From positions 1-64,000 of the forward strand of contig NZ_CAMIAF010000010.1 in NCBI RefSeq assembly GCF_946190375.1: 64,000 nt of DNA, given 5' to 3'. Source of the stretch: Streptococcus mitis (GTDB lineage: Bacteria; Bacillota; Bacilli; Lactobacillales; Streptococcaceae). Of this stretch, positions 31,873-41,326 are shown one piece after another (position 1 is the first letter of the stretch; the number at the start of each line of letters is the position of its first letter). The notes under the pieces were generated by a model that saw only the letters and a list, made by a program, of their open reading frames with translations, was not told the DNA's origin and made no database searches. Position numbers and translations under genes: made by a program.

Positions 31873-32550
31873 ATGATTTCAAAGAGATTAGAATTGGTGG
31901 CTTCCTTTGTGCCACAGGGAGCCATTTTGCTAGATGTGGGAAGTGACCATGCTTATCTGCCTATTGAGTTGGTCGAAAGAGGCCAAATCAAAAGTGCCAT
32001 TGCAGGTGAGGTGGTGGAAGGTCCCTACCAATCTGCAGTCAAAAATGTTGAGGCTCACGGTCTAAAGGAGAAAATCCAGGTTCGTTTAGCCAATGGCTTG
32101 GCAGCCTTTGAAGATGCAGATCAGGTATCGGTCATTACTATTGCTGGCATGGGCGGCCGTTTGATTGCTAGGATATTGGAAGAAGGCTTGGACAAGTTAG
32201 CTAATGTAGAGCGTTTGATTCTCCAGCCCAATAATCGTGAAGACGACTTGCGCATTTGGTTGCAAGAGAACGGATTTCAGATTGTGGCAGAAAGCATCTT
32301 AGAAGAAGCTGGCAAGTTTTACGAGATTTTGGTGGTGGAAGCAGGACAAATGAAGCTATCAGCCAGTGATGTTCGCTTTGGACCTTTCTTGTCCAAAGAA
32401 GTCAGCCCAGTCTTTGTCCAAAAATGGCAAAAAGAAGCTGTTAAGCTAGAGTTTGCCCTTGGACAAATCCCAGAGAAAAATCTGGAGGAACGTCAAGTTC
32501 TAGTAGACAAAATTCAAGCCATCAAGGAGGTTCTCCATGCTAGCAAGTGA
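31873..32550 (+). CDS. trmK: tRNA (adenine(22)-N1)-methyltransferase
   Basis: Protein of 225 residues of the TrmK family, which makes m1A22 in the D-loop of some tRNAs using S-adenosylmethionine. The N-terminal Rossmann-like domain shows the SAM-binding L-L-D-V-G-S-D-H-A near residue 20, and I-A-G-M-G-G near 96 followed by L-Q-P-N-N-R matches the family's N-P-P-Y-like catalytic patch. A C-terminal coiled coil (about 165-225) completes the fold. It overlaps the Nif3 gene by 14 nt, as in other Firmicutes. Confidence 0.93.
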   Translation: MISKRLELVASFVPQGAILLDVGSDHAYLPIELVERGQIKSAIAGEVVEGPYQSAVKNVEAHGLKEKIQVRLANGLAAFEDADQVSVITIAGMGGRLIARILEEGLDKLANVERLILQPNNREDDLRIWLQENGFQIVAESILEEAGKFYEILVVEAGQMKLSASDVRFGPFLSKEVSPVFVQKWQKEAVKLEFALGQIPEKNLEERQVLVDKIQAIKEVLHASK

Positions 32551-33334
32551 AGTGATTAACGTGTATGAAGCCTTTTGCCCTCAGGAATTTTCCATGGAGG
32601 GAGACAGTCGTGGTCTGCAAATTGGCACTTTAAACAAGGATATCCAAAGTGTCATGGTTGCTCTGGATATTCGTGAAGAAACGGTGGCTGAAGCCATTGA
32701 AAAGGGTGTGGACTTGATTATTGTCAAGCACGCGCCGATTTTCCGTCCGATCAAGGACTTGGTAGCTAGCCGTCCACAAAATCAGATTTACATCGACCTC
32801 ATCAAGCATGATATTGCAGTTTATGTCAGCCATACCAATATTGACATCGTTGAAAATGGTCTCAATGACTGGTTCTGTCAGATGCTAGGCATTGAGGAGA
32901 CGACTTATCTACAGGAGACAGGTCCAGAACGTGGAATTGGACGTATTGGAAATGTTCAGCCTCAGACATTTGGGGAATTGGCCCAACATGTCAAGCAAGT
33001 CTTTGGTTTAGATAGTCTTCGATTGGTGCATTATCAAGAGAGTGATTTGCAGAAGTCTATTTCAAGAGTGGCCATCTGTGGTGGTAGCGGGCAGTCTTTC
33101 TATAAGGATGCTTTAGCTAAAGGAGCGGATGTCTATATCACTGGTGATATTTACTACCACACTGCCCAGGATATGTTGTCTGATGGCTTGCTAGCATTGG
33201 ACCCAGGTCACTATATTGAAGTGTTTTTTGTGGAAAAAATTGCAGAGCTTCTTAGTCAATGGAAAAGAGAAAATGGCTGGACAATCGATATTGTACCTAG
33301 TCAAGCATCGACCAATCCATTCCACCATATCTAG
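32537..33334 (+). CDS. Nif3-like dinuclear metal-centre protein
   Basis: Cytosolic protein of 265 residues of the Nif3/YqfO family. Metal ligands are recognisable in V-K-H-A-P near residue 64, S-H-T-N-x-D near 99, and the C-terminal D-P-G-H-Y-x-E segment. The proteins form hexameric rings with two metals per subunit. The family is widely conserved, but its reaction is still debated (GTP cyclohydrolase-related activity has been proposed). It overlaps trmK by 14 nt and precedes the oxidoreductase gene by 8 nt, so all three form an operon. Confidence 0.92.
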   Translation: MLASEVINVYEAFCPQEFSMEGDSRGLQIGTLNKDIQSVMVALDIREETVAEAIEKGVDLIIVKHAPIFRPIKDLVASRPQNQIYIDLIKHDIAVYVSHTNIDIVENGLNDWFCQMLGIEETTYLQETGPERGIGRIGNVQPQTFGELAQHVKQVFGLDSLRLVHYQESDLQKSISRVAICGGSGQSFYKDALAKGADVYITGDIYYHTAQDMLSDGLLALDPGHYIEVFFVEKIAELLSQWKRENGWTIDIVPSQASTNPFHHI

Positions 33335-33341
33335 TTAGAAA

Positions 33342-34454
33342 GTGAAAACAATGAAAAAAGTTGCCATTATCGGAGCAGGAATTGTGGGGGCAACAGTTGC
33401 CTACTACCTCTCGAAAGAAAGTGACCTAGAAGTAACCGTCTTTGACCATGGACAAGGTCAAGCCACCAAGGCCGCAGCAGGAATTATCAGTCCTTGGTTT
33501 TCAAAACGCCGCAATAAGGCCTGGTACAAAATGGCGCGCTTGGGGGCTGATTTTTATGTGGATTTATTAGCTGATTTAGAGAAGTCAGGGCAAGAAATAG
33601 ACTTTTACCAGCGTTCGGGAGTTTTTCTCTTGAAAAGACATGAATCCAAGTTGGAAGAACTCTATCAACTAGCCTTCCAGCGAAGAGAAGAATCTCCTTT
33701 GATAGGACGGTTAGCCATTCTAGACCCAGCGTCTGCAAATAAATTATTCCCTGGCTTGCAGGGATTTGATCGCTTGCTCTATGCTTCTGGTGGAGCGAGA
33801 GTAGATGGTCAACTATTAGTGACTCGTTTGCTAGAAGCCAGTCAGGTCAAGCTGGTCAAAGAAAAAGTGACTCTGACACCGTTAGCATCAGGTTACCAGA
33901 TTGACGAAGAGGTGTTTGATCAGGTTATTTTGGCGACGGGAGCTTGGTTGGGACACCTGTTAGAGCCTTTAGGTTATGAAGTAGATGTTCGTCCCCAAAA
34001 GGGGCAACTCCGAGATTATCAACTTGCCCAAGACATGGAAGCTTACCCTGTTGTTATGCCCGAAGGGGAGTGGGATTTGATTCCTTTTGCAGGTGGGAAA
34101 TTGTCCTTAGGTGCTACTCATGAAAATGACATGGGGTTTGATTTGACGGTAGATGAAACCTTGCTCAAACAAATGGAGGAGGCAGCCTTGCCTCACTATC
34201 CAGTCTTGGCAGTAGCGAAATCATCTGGTGAGCGTGTGGGAATCCGTGCCTATACCAGTGATTTCTCTCCTTTCTTTGGGCAGGTGCCAGAATTGGCAGG
34301 TGTCTATGCAGCCAGTGGACTAGGTTCATCAGGCCTCACAACTGGTCCTATCATTGGTTACCACCTAGCACAACTGCTACAAAGCAGGGAAATGACCTTA
34401 GACCCAGCAAACTACCCAATTGAGAACTATGTCAAACGACTAAAAATCGAATAA
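33342..34454 (+). CDS. DadA-like FAD-dependent oxidoreductase
   Basis: Protein of 370 residues. The dinucleotide-binding motif G-A-G-I-V-G-A near residue 11 binds FAD. A-A-G-I-I-S-P-W near 46, a central A-T-G-A-W motif and the C-terminal G-L-G-S-S-G-L-T-T-G-P segment identify the glycine oxidase/D-amino-acid dehydrogenase family. It probably oxidises an amino acid or a related amine. The substrate is not evident and there is no membrane segment. ATG 33351 (M-K-K) is a possible alternative start. It is the last gene of the trmK operon. Confidence 0.87.
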   Translation: MKTMKKVAIIGAGIVGATVAYYLSKESDLEVTVFDHGQGQATKAAAGIISPWFSKRRNKAWYKMARLGADFYVDLLADLEKSGQEIDFYQRSGVFLLKRHESKLEELYQLAFQRREESPLIGRLAILDPASANKLFPGLQGFDRLLYASGGARVDGQLLVTRLLEASQVKLVKEKVTLTPLASGYQIDEEVFDQVILATGAWLGHLLEPLGYEVDVRPQKGQLRDYQLAQDMEAYPVVMPEGEWDLIPFAGGKLSLGATHENDMGFDLTVDETLLKQMEEAALPHYPVLAVAKSSGERVGIRAYTSDFSPFFGQVPELAGVYAASGLGSSGLTTGPIIGYHLAQLLQSREMTLDPANYPIENYVKRLKIE

Positions 34455-34553
34455 ATATTTTACTGAAATTTTAGCCTTGCCCCTAGGATGGCAAATGACA
34501 TTCCCTATCAAAAATGGTAAAATAAGAAAAAATCCGAGAATCGAGGAAAGAAG

Positions 34554-35573
34554 ATGCAAGAAAAGATTTTGGTAACAGGTGGGGCAGGTTTTATCGGAAC
34601 CCACACTGTTATTGAGTTAATCCAAGCAGGTCATCATGTTGTTGTGGTGGATAACCTTGTTAATAGTAACAGAAAAAGTTTAGAAGTTGTTGAGAGAATT
34701 ACAGGAGTTGAAGTGCCGTTCTATGAGGCAGATATCCGTGATACAGATACTCTTCGTGATATTTTCAAACAAGAAGAACCAACAGGGGTCATTCACTTTG
34801 CTGGCTTGAAGGCTGTCGGTGAATCTACCCGTATTCCTCTTGCCTACTATGACAATAATATCGCTGGAACTGTTAGTCTTTTGAAGGTCATGGAAGAAAA
34901 CAACTGTAAAAACATCATTTTCAGTTCTTCTGCGACAGTGTACGGAGATCCTCATGCAGTGCCAATCTTGGAAGATTTCCCACTTTCAGTGACCAATCCA
35001 TATGGCCGCACTAAACTTATGCTTGAGGAAATTTTGACGGATATCTACAAGGCAGATTCAGAATGGAATGTGGTCTTGCTTCGTTACTTTAACCCAATCG
35101 GAGCCCATGAGAGTGGAGATTTGGGAGAAAATCCAAATGGTATTCCAAACAATCTCTTGCCATATGTAACTCAAGTAGCCGTTGGGAAATTAGAGCAAGT
35201 GCAAGTGTTTGGAGACGATTACGATACGGAAGATGGAACTGGTGTTCGTGACTATATCCACGTTGTTGACTTGGCTAAAGGTCACGTTGCAGCTCTGAAA
35301 AAAATCCAAAAGGGTTCAGGTCTAAACGTTTATAACCTTGGAACTGGTAAAGGCTACTCAGTTCTTGAAATTATCCAAAACATGGAAAAAGCAGTGGGAC
35401 GCCCAATTCCTTATCGCATCGTAGACCGTCGCCCAGGTGACATCGCAGCCTGCTACTCAGACCCAGCAAAAGCCAAAGCAGAACTCGGTTGGGAAGCAGA
35501 ACTAGATATCACCCAAATGTGTGAAGACGCATGGCGTTGGCAAAGCAAGCATCCAAATGGATTTGAAGACTAA
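34554..35573 (+). CDS. galE: UDP-glucose 4-epimerase
   Basis: Short-chain dehydrogenase-type enzyme of 339 residues that interconverts UDP-glucose and UDP-galactose in galactose metabolism and capsule or wall sugar supply. The NAD motif G-G-A-G-F-I-G near residue 9, the catalytic S-S-S-A-T-V-Y and Y-G-R-T-K (Tyr-x3-Lys near 150) and the C-terminal R-R-P-G-D segment are present. A GAAAGAAG site precedes ATG. The glycosyltransferase gene starts two bases after its stop, suggesting coupled function. Confidence 0.95.
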   Translation: MQEKILVTGGAGFIGTHTVIELIQAGHHVVVVDNLVNSNRKSLEVVERITGVEVPFYEADIRDTDTLRDIFKQEEPTGVIHFAGLKAVGESTRIPLAYYDNNIAGTVSLLKVMEENNCKNIIFSSSATVYGDPHAVPILEDFPLSVTNPYGRTKLMLEEILTDIYKADSEWNVVLLRYFNPIGAHESGDLGENPNGIPNNLLPYVTQVAVGKLEQVQVFGDDYDTEDGTGVRDYIHVVDLAKGHVAALKKIQKGSGLNVYNLGTGKGYSVLEIIQNMEKAVGRPIPYRIVDRRPGDIAACYSDPAKAKAELGWEAELDITQMCEDAWRWQSKHPNGFED

Positions 35574-35574
35574 G

Positions 35575-36540
35575 ATGGTGATGTCAATCATTGTCCCCTG
35601 TCTAAACGAAGAGGAAGTACTTCCTCTTTTTTATCAGGCTTTGGAAGATTTAATTCCTGATTTGGGAGCAGAAATCGAGTATGTCTTTGTAGATGATGGA
35701 TCGAGTGATGGAACCTTGGAACTCTTAAAGGCCTATCGGGAGCAAAATCCGGCAGTACATTATATTTCTTTCTCTCGAAATTTTGGCAAAGAAGCGGCTC
35801 TGTATGCAGGCTTGCAGTATGCGATAGGAGATCTGGTGGTGGTAATGGATGCAGACCTCCAGGATCCTCCTAGTATATTACTTGAGATGAAAGGTTTACT
35901 AGACCAGAATACAGACTTGGACTGTGTTGGGACCAGGAGAACTAGTCGGGAGGGAGAACCCTTCTTTCGCAGTTTCTGTGCTGACATCTTTTACCGCCTC
36001 ATGCAAAAAATCAGTCCAGTAGCCTTGCCCTCAGGTGTCCGTGATTTTCGCATGATGAGAAGGTCTGTGGTCGATGCCATTTTAGCTTTGACCGAGTCCA
36101 ATCGTTTTTCAAAGGGGCTTTTTGCCTGGGTCGGTTTCAAAACCTACTATTTGGACTATCCAAATGTCGAAAGGCAGGCTGGTAAGACCAGTTGGGGTTT
36201 TAGGCAACTCTTTTTTTACTCCATTGAAGGGATTGTTAACTTTTCAGATTTTCCCTTGATTATCGCCTTTGCGGCTGGTCTCCTCTCTTGTTTCATTTCT
36301 CTGCTAATGACTTTTTTTGTTGTGGTTAGGACCCTCATTTTGGGCAATCCGACATCAGGTTGGACCTCTCTGATGGCTGTCATTCTCTTTCTTGGAGGCA
36401 TTCAACTCTTGACCATTGGGATTCTCGGCAAGTACATCAGTAAGATTTATCTAGAGACTAAAAAAAGACCACTTTATCTCATCAAAGAAAAAAGTGATCT
36501 TCCTGATTTTACAGAAAAAAATAAAGTGAAAAGACTATAA
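35575..36540 (+). CDS. GtrB/DPM1-like family 2 glycosyltransferase with membrane helices
   Basis: Protein of about 321 residues. The GT-A domain has I-V-P-C-L-N-E near the start, F-V-D-D-G-S-S-D near residue 43 and the metal-binding D-A-D-L-Q-D-P. Two C-terminal membrane helices (about 230-300) match the polyprenyl-phosphate glycosyltransferases such as GtrB and CsbB, which load a sugar onto undecaprenyl phosphate for wall modification. I place the start at 35575, two bases after galE, because the longer frame into galE (35521) is unconserved. Which sugar it uses is unknown; galE next door hints at UDP-hexose. Confidence 0.87.
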   Translation: MVMSIIVPCLNEEEVLPLFYQALEDLIPDLGAEIEYVFVDDGSSDGTLELLKAYREQNPAVHYISFSRNFGKEAALYAGLQYAIGDLVVVMDADLQDPPSILLEMKGLLDQNTDLDCVGTRRTSREGEPFFRSFCADIFYRLMQKISPVALPSGVRDFRMMRRSVVDAILALTESNRFSKGLFAWVGFKTYYLDYPNVERQAGKTSWGFRQLFFYSIEGIVNFSDFPLIIAFAAGLLSCFISLLMTFFVVVRTLILGNPTSGWTSLMAVILFLGGIQLLTIGILGKYISKIYLETKKRPLYLIKEKSDLPDFTEKNKVKRL

Positions 36541-36590
36541 TTTTACATGGAAATGTGCTAAACTAGAGGGAGTGGATTATCGCCATTGAT

Positions 36591-36797
36591 TTAGGCTTCC
36601 TGGTTTCCAATCAGGGCGCGAGTTGGGCAATTTTTAACAGCCTCTAAGACATCCTGACTAGGAGAAATTTCTTTTTCCAGTTGGTCAGGGTCATCGTAAA
36701 AACGCACGATTCCATTATCATGGTAATCAAATAAATCAGAATAAGTTTGGCAAAGCCCACAGGCGATGCATCGTTCAGGTATAAGTGTGATTTTCAT
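36591..36797 (-). CDS. Ferredoxin
   Basis: Small protein of 68 residues. Cys residues in C-I-A-C-G-L-C near residue 10 and the later N-C-P-T motif supply the four ligands of a single [4Fe-4S] cluster, as in the Fer/YfhL-type ferredoxins of Firmicutes. The start at 36797 is preferred over 36884, because the family begins M-K-I-T and the extra 29 residues are unconserved. It is transcribed against its neighbours, between the glycosyltransferase gene and the LysM gene. Its redox partner is not indicated. Confidence 0.9.
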   Translation of the reverse strand: MKITLIPERCIACGLCQTYSDLFDYHDNGIVRFYDDPDQLEKEISPSQDVLEAVKNCPTRALIGNQEA

Positions 36798-36842
36798 ATT
36801 TATATTGTAATAAGAAAAGTAAAAAAAAACAAGGAGTAGGGT

Positions 36843-37313
36843 ATGGCAAAAGAACCGTGGCAAGAAGATATTTATGAAAATCAAGAAGAAACAAGATCAG
36901 AACGTCGTAAGAGAACTCAAGGTAGAGATGTAGTGGCCAATCGTGTCTTGACGATCCTAGCCAGTATTTTCTTTGTAATTGTGGTGGTAATGATTATTGT
37001 TCTCATCTATCTATCATCGGGTGGGAGTAATCGCACAGCAGCCTTGAAAGATTTTCACGATTCAGACGCAAATGTAGTACAGATTTCATCTTCCAGTAGT
37101 TCCCAGCCTGAACAGAGTTCAGAATCTTCTTCTGAACACTCGGAGGAAGCTACAGATCCAGAAGGGACGACAAAAGTCTTAGCTGGAGAAGGAGAAGCAG
37201 CCATTGCAGCTCGCGCTGGGATTTCGATTGCCCAGTTAGAAGCCTTAAATCCTGGGCATATGGCTACAGGGTCTTGGTTTGCTAATCCAGGTGATGTTGT
37301 CAAAATAAAATAG
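36843..37313 (+). CDS. Membrane-anchored LysM protein (SAG1386/EF1546 family)
   Basis: Protein of 156 residues. A short charged cytoplasmic segment (1-35) precedes one membrane helix (about 38-62). A Ser/Glu-rich linker (about 75-110) and a C-terminal LysM-like domain follow (about 112-156, with [14 protein letters not shown] and L-N-P-G). It should bind peptidoglycan outside the membrane. The bitopic layout with a soluble LysM end matches the SAG1386/EF1546 family, whose function is unknown. It lies 9 nt before cmk, a pairing I recall in streptococci, so they are cotranscribed. Confidence 0.85.
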   Translation: MAKEPWQEDIYENQEETRSERRKRTQGRDVVANRVLTILASIFFVIVVVMIIVLIYLSSGGSNRTAALKDFHDSDANVVQISSSSSSQPEQSSESSSEHSEEATDPEGTTKVLAGEGEAAIAARAGISIAQLEALNPGHMATGSWFANPGDVVKIK

Positions 37314-37321
37314 GAGTTGAT

Positions 37322-37993
37322 ATGAAAACAATTCAAATTGCTATTGACGGCCCTGCTTCAAGTGGTAAGAGTACGGTCGCAAAGATTATTGCCAAGGATT
37401 TTGGATATACCTACCTAGATACAGGTGCTATGTATCGTGCAGCGACCTACATGGCTCTCAAGAACCAATTAGGAGTTGAACAAGTCGAAGCACTTCTAGC
37501 CTTGTTGGACCAGCATCCAATCAGTTTTGGACGTTCAGAAACTGGAGAACAGCTTGTCTTTGTAGGAGATGTGGATATTACCCATCCTATCCGTGAAAAT
37601 GAAGTGACCAATCATGTTTCAGCCATTGCAGCAATTCCTCAAGTGCGTGAGAAACTAGTTTCCCTCCAACAAGAGATTGCCCAACAAGGCGGTATTGTCA
37701 TGGATGGTCGCGATATTGGGACTGTTGTATTGCCACAAGCAGAATTGAAAATTTTCCTAGTAGCTTCGGTAGATGAAAGAGCAGAGCGCCGTTACAAGGA
37801 AAATATTGCCAAGGGAATTGAAACAGACCTTGAAACTCTAAAAGAGGAAATTGCTGCGCGTGACTACAAGGATAGTCATCGTGAGACTTCGCCTCTCAAA
37901 CAAGCAGAGGATGCTGTCTACCTTGATACAACTGGTTTGAACATTCAAGAAGTAGTTGAAAAAATCAAGTCAGAAGCTAAAAAAAGAATGTAA
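37322..37993 (+). CDS. cmk: Cytidylate kinase
   Basis: Nucleoside monophosphate kinase of 223 residues that phosphorylates CMP and dCMP with ATP. The P-loop G-P-A-S-S-G-K-S-T is near residue 10, followed by the D-T-G-A-M-Y-R-A substrate motif near 35, the D-G-R-D-I-G-T segment near 130 and the lid with R-R-Y-K-E-N. Length is normal for the family. A GGAG site fits the ATG at 37322. It is the second gene of an operon with the LysM protein and ends at a hairpin terminator. Confidence 0.95.
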   Translation: MKTIQIAIDGPASSGKSTVAKIIAKDFGYTYLDTGAMYRAATYMALKNQLGVEQVEALLALLDQHPISFGRSETGEQLVFVGDVDITHPIRENEVTNHVSAIAAIPQVREKLVSLQQEIAQQGGIVMDGRDIGTVVLPQAELKIFLVASVDERAERRYKENIAKGIETDLETLKEEIAARDYKDSHRETSPLKQAEDAVYLDTTGLNIQEVVEKIKSEAKKRM

Positions 37994-38000
37994 ATGTAGA

Positions 38001-38029
38001 AAAGCCGATAGATTGATATCGGTTTTTTT
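38001..38029 (+). terminator. cmk terminator
   Basis: CCGATA (38005-38010) pairs with TATCGG (38017-38022), followed by a run of seven T. Confidence 0.75.
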
Positions 38030-38123
38030 CTAAATTTGTCAAAATGCTGATTTTAAGGTATAATAGTTGCTGTTCGAGAAATTTTGATTTTCAAAGAATA
38101 CTGAATGATGATAAGGAGAAACC

Positions 38124-38462
38124 ATGAACAACCTACCAAATTGCCCAAAATGTAACTCAGAGTATGTCTACGAAGACGGTGCCCTACTGGTTTGCCCAGA
38201 GTGTGCTCATGAGTGGAATCCTGCTGAAGTTGCAGATGTAGAAGAGGGCCTTGTCGCTATCGATGCCAACGGAAATAAATTGGCTGACGGTGATACAGTA
38301 ACCCTCATCAAGGACTTGAAAGTAAAAGGTGCGCCAAAAGATTTGAAACAAGGGACGCGCGTGAAAAATATCCGTATTGTAGAGGGCGACCACAATATCG
38401 ACTGTAAAATTGATGGCTTTGGTGCCATGAAACTCAAATCAGAGTTTGTGAAGAAAATTTAA
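38124..38462 (+). CDS. PhnA/YjdM-family zinc-ribbon protein
   Basis: Protein of 112 residues. An N-terminal zinc ribbon (C-P-K-C near residue 8 and C-P-E-C near 28) is followed by the PhnA domain, with I-D-A-N-G-N, a [15 protein letters not shown] run and a final K-S-E-F-V-K-K. The name comes from the E. coli phosphonate locus, but the protein does not need to act on phosphonates. There is no phn gene nearby. An AAGGAG site gives the start, and the gene is followed after two bases by a membrane protein gene. Confidence 0.9.
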   Translation: MNNLPNCPKCNSEYVYEDGALLVCPECAHEWNPAEVADVEEGLVAIDANGNKLADGDTVTLIKDLKVKGAPKDLKQGTRVKNIRIVEGDHNIDCKIDGFGAMKLKSEFVKKI

Positions 38463-38464
38463 GC

Positions 38465-39094
38465 ATGTCAAAACACTATAAACTTGTATTTTATAGCCGT
38501 ATCTTCTTGTTTCTAGCGGCTTTTACGGGAGTTTATCTTGAAATCGCCAAGCATGGTGGATTTGGGATGTTGCTCTATTATACGGTTCTGTCCAACCTCT
38601 TAGTCGCGATTTTTACGCTCTATCTCCTAAAGGTTATGAGCCGTTTAGGTGAAAACTGGCAAAGGCCTAGCCTCTTGCGCTTAAAAGGTGGGGTCACCAT
38701 GAGTATCATGATTACCTGTGTGATTTACCATTTCCTATTAGCGCCAATTGCGACTAATTTCTATACCCTAGAAAATTTCCTTTGCCACTATATCGTTCCC
38801 CTCTGGTTTTTAGCAGATACCCTCTTTTTTGATAAACAGGGTCAATACAAGATTTGGGATCCAGTTGTGTGGACGATTTTACCCTTGCTTTATATGATTT
38901 TTGCTCTTTTTAATGGCTTGGTACTGAAACTTGATGTTCCTAATTCTAAGGTCAGTCCCTTCCCGTACTTCTTTTTGAATGTGAACAAGGGTTGGGATGT
39001 CGTGTTCAAGTGGTGTCTGATTATCTTTGTTGCCTATATGGTGGCAGGATTTATCTTCTACTTTATCAAGCAAATCAAGAGAAAGTCATCCTAA
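38465..39094 (+). CDS. Pr6Pr-family six-helix membrane protein
   Basis: Membrane protein of 209 residues with six hydrophobic helices. It contains Y-T-V-L-S-N-L near residue 39, a conserved Y-H-F-L-L-A-P segment near 87, C-H-Y-I-V-P-L near 107, and P-Y-F-F-L-N near 170, which fit the Pr6Pr/FAR-17a-like group. Its substrate is unknown. It starts two bases after the PhnA-type gene without its own strong ribosome site, so it is translationally coupled. A BOX element begins at its stop codon. Confidence 0.82.
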   Translation: MSKHYKLVFYSRIFLFLAAFTGVYLEIAKHGGFGMLLYYTVLSNLLVAIFTLYLLKVMSRLGENWQRPSLLRLKGGVTMSIMITCVIYHFLLAPIATNFYTLENFLCHYIVPLWFLADTLFFDKQGQYKIWDPVVWTILPLLYMIFALFNGLVLKLDVPNSKVSPFPYFFLNVNKGWDVVFKWCLIIFVAYMVAGFIFYFIKQIKRKSS

Positions 39095-39200
39095 TACTCT
39101 TCGAAAATCAAATTCAAACCACGTCAGTTTCGCCTTGCCGTACTCAAGTACAGCCTGCGGCTAGCTTCCTAGTTTGCTCTTTGATTTTCATTGAGTATAA
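39094..39200 (+). repeat. BOX element, A-C form
   Basis: ATACTCTTCGAAAATCAAAT starts boxA and the unit ends in TTTTCATTGAGTATAA (boxC). The inner boxB is missing. It matches the pneumococcal BOX consensus and lies between two genes on the same strand. Confidence 0.9.
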
Positions 39201-39326
39201 GACACAAGGGATTCATTTTCGAGTTTAAGAAGGAGTCTATACACCAAAGAGGCTTCTTCTTTTCTTGCTTGTTTGATAACTATCAAAAGAGACAGAAGAT
39301 TAAGAGAAAATATAGAAAGAGATTTC

Positions 39327-40478
39327 ATGAAACAATTTTTAGAACGGGCCAGTATTTTGGCTCTCTCCCTCGTTTTGATTACCTCCTTTTCCATCTCGAG
39401 TGCCCTGCCAGCCATGTTTGACTATTATCAAGGTTATCCTAAGGAACAAATTGAGCTCTTGGCGAGCTTGCCATCTTTTGGAATCATGATTATGTTACTA
39501 CTAAATGGTTTTTTAGAAAAAATATTTCCTGAGCGATTACAGATTAGTTTGGGATTGTTAATTTTATCACTGAGTGGAACAGCACCCTTTTGGTATCAAG
39601 CCTATCCCTTTGTCTTTGGAACAAGGATTCTTTTTGGTTTAGGTGTTGGGATGATCAATGCTAAGGCAATTTCTATTATCAGTGAACGCTATCAAGGAAA
39701 AACGCGAATTCAGATGTTAGGGCTACGCGGTTCTGCAGAGGTCGTTGGAGCGTCCCTCATTACCTTGGCAGTTGGTCAGTTGTTGGCCTTTGGTTGGACA
39801 GCTACCTTCTTAGCCTATAGTGCTGGATTTTTGGTGCTGACCCTTTATTTACTCTTTGTCCCTTATGGAAAATCAAAGAAAGAAGTCAAGAAAAAAGCGA
39901 AGGATACAAGTCGTTTAACTCGAGAAATGAAAGGCTTGATTTTTATCCTAGCTATTGAAGCAGCAGTGGTAGTTTGTACCAATACGGCTATTACTATTCG
40001 TATTCCAAGTTTGATGGTGGAAAGAGGGCTTGGAGATGCCCAGTTATCTAGTTTTGTCCTTAGTGTCATGCAGTTGATCGGGATTGTGGCTGGTGTGAGT
40101 TTTTCTTTCTTGATTTCCATCTTTAAGGAAAAATTGCTCCTCTGGTCTGGTATTACCTTCGGCTTAGGGCAAATTGTGATTGCCTTGTCTCCATCCTTGT
40201 GGGTGGTGGTGGCAGGAAGTATTCTGGCTGGTTTTGCCTACAGTGTAGCCTTGACGACGGTCTTTCAACTTGTCTCTGAAAGAATTCCAGCTAAACTCCT
40301 CAATCAAGCAACCTCATTTGCAGTTTTAGGCTGTAGTTTCGGAGCTTTCACAACCCCATTCGTTCTAGGTGCGATTGGATTACTAACTCACAATGGGATG
40401 CTGGTCTTCGCTATTTTAGGATCCTGGTTGATTGTAACCTCTATCTTTGTTATGTACCTACTTCAAAAGAGAGCTTAG
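39327..40478 (+). CDS. Major facilitator superfamily transporter
   Basis: Membrane protein of 383 residues with 12 predicted helices. The loop after helix 2 (F-L-E-K-I-F-P-E-R) is a weak version of the family motif, while helix 4 shows R-I-L-F-G-L-G-V-G-M. The charged central loop (near 180-205, lysine-rich) separates the two halves. It belongs to the drug/sugar-efflux-like group; the substrate cannot be assigned. Start 39327 is preferred over 39273, because an AAAGAGA site precedes it and the extra residues are charged and unconserved. It stands alone, between a BOX and a terminator. Confidence 0.85.
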   Translation: MKQFLERASILALSLVLITSFSISSALPAMFDYYQGYPKEQIELLASLPSFGIMIMLLLNGFLEKIFPERLQISLGLLILSLSGTAPFWYQAYPFVFGTRILFGLGVGMINAKAISIISERYQGKTRIQMLGLRGSAEVVGASLITLAVGQLLAFGWTATFLAYSAGFLVLTLYLLFVPYGKSKKEVKKKAKDTSRLTREMKGLIFILAIEAAVVVCTNTAITIRIPSLMVERGLGDAQLSSFVLSVMQLIGIVAGVSFSFLISIFKEKLLLWSGITFGLGQIVIALSPSLWVVVAGSILAGFAYSVALTTVFQLVSERIPAKLLNQATSFAVLGCSFGAFTTPFVLGAIGLLTHNGMLVFAILGSWLIVTSIFVMYLLQKRA

Positions 40479-40500
40479 GATTGATTCCTAAGTTTTTCTT
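40474..40500 (+). terminator. MFS gene terminator
   Basis: CTTAGGA pairs with TCCTAAG around an ATTGA-type loop, followed by TTTTTCTTTTT. It overlaps the stop codon of the MFS gene. Confidence 0.75.
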
Positions 40501-40576
40501 TTTGGGATTATTGTACCCAGACAGATGTGGATTTTCTAGCTTGTTACGAGACTAATTTCTTGATAAAATAGAAGTT

Positions 40577-41326
40577 ATGACGAGATATAAAGCAACTATT
40601 TCCTATGATGGTTACGCCTTTGCTGGTTTTCAGCGTCAGCCCCATGCGAGGAGCGTTCAGGAAGAAATTGAAAAAACCTTGACTAGATTGAATAAGGGGC
40701 AAGCCATTACCGTTCACGGTGCTGGTAGGACTGATAGTGGAGTCCATGCTCTGGGACAGGTCATTCATTTTGATCTGCCCTATCAAATGGATGAGGAAAA
40801 ACTTCGCTTTGCTCTGGATACTCAGTCTCCTCAAGATATTGATGTGATTTCAATTGAGCTTGTGGCGGATGATTTTCATTGCCGTTATGCCAAGCACAGT
40901 AAGACCTATGAGTTTATTGTTGATAGGGGACGTCCTAAAAATCCCATGCGCCGTCACTACGCTACTCACTTTCCTTATCCGCTTGATGTGGAGCGGATGC
41001 AGGAGGCTGTCAAAAAGCTAGAGGGCACCCACGATTTCACAGGCTTTACAGCTTCTGGAACCAGTGTGGAGGATAAGGTTCGCACTATCACAGAAGCTAG
41101 TCTCAGGGTTGATGAGACAGGACAATTTTTGACCTTCACCTTTTCAGGAAATGGTTTCTTGTATAAACAGATTCGCAATATGGTGGGGACGCTTCTCAAA
41201 ATCGGCAATAATCGTATGCCAGTAGAGCAGATTGACTTCATCTTGGAGAAGAAGGACAGGCAGCTTGCAGGTCCAACGGCCGCACCAAATGGCTTGTATT
41301 TAAAGGAGATTCGTTATGAAGAATAA
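40577..41326 (+). CDS. truA: tRNA pseudouridine synthase A
   Basis: Enzyme of 249 residues that makes pseudouridine at positions 38-40 of tRNA anticodon arms. The catalytic Asp lies in G-R-T-D-S-G-V-H-A near residue 52. F-Q-R-Q-P, the S-K-T-Y-E-F segment near 108 and the C-terminal R-x-x-V-G-T-L motif are conserved. Length is normal. Its 3' end overlaps the start of the next kinase gene by 11 nt, and the AAGGAG site of that gene lies inside truA, so the three genes 40577-42528 form an operon. Confidence 0.95.
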   Translation: MTRYKATISYDGYAFAGFQRQPHARSVQEEIEKTLTRLNKGQAITVHGAGRTDSGVHALGQVIHFDLPYQMDEEKLRFALDTQSPQDIDVISIELVADDFHCRYAKHSKTYEFIVDRGRPKNPMRRHYATHFPYPLDVERMQEAVKKLEGTHDFTGFTASGTSVEDKVRTITEASLRVDETGQFLTFTFSGNGFLYKQIRNMVGTLLKIGNNRMPVEQIDFILEKKDRQLAGPTAAPNGLYLKEIRYEE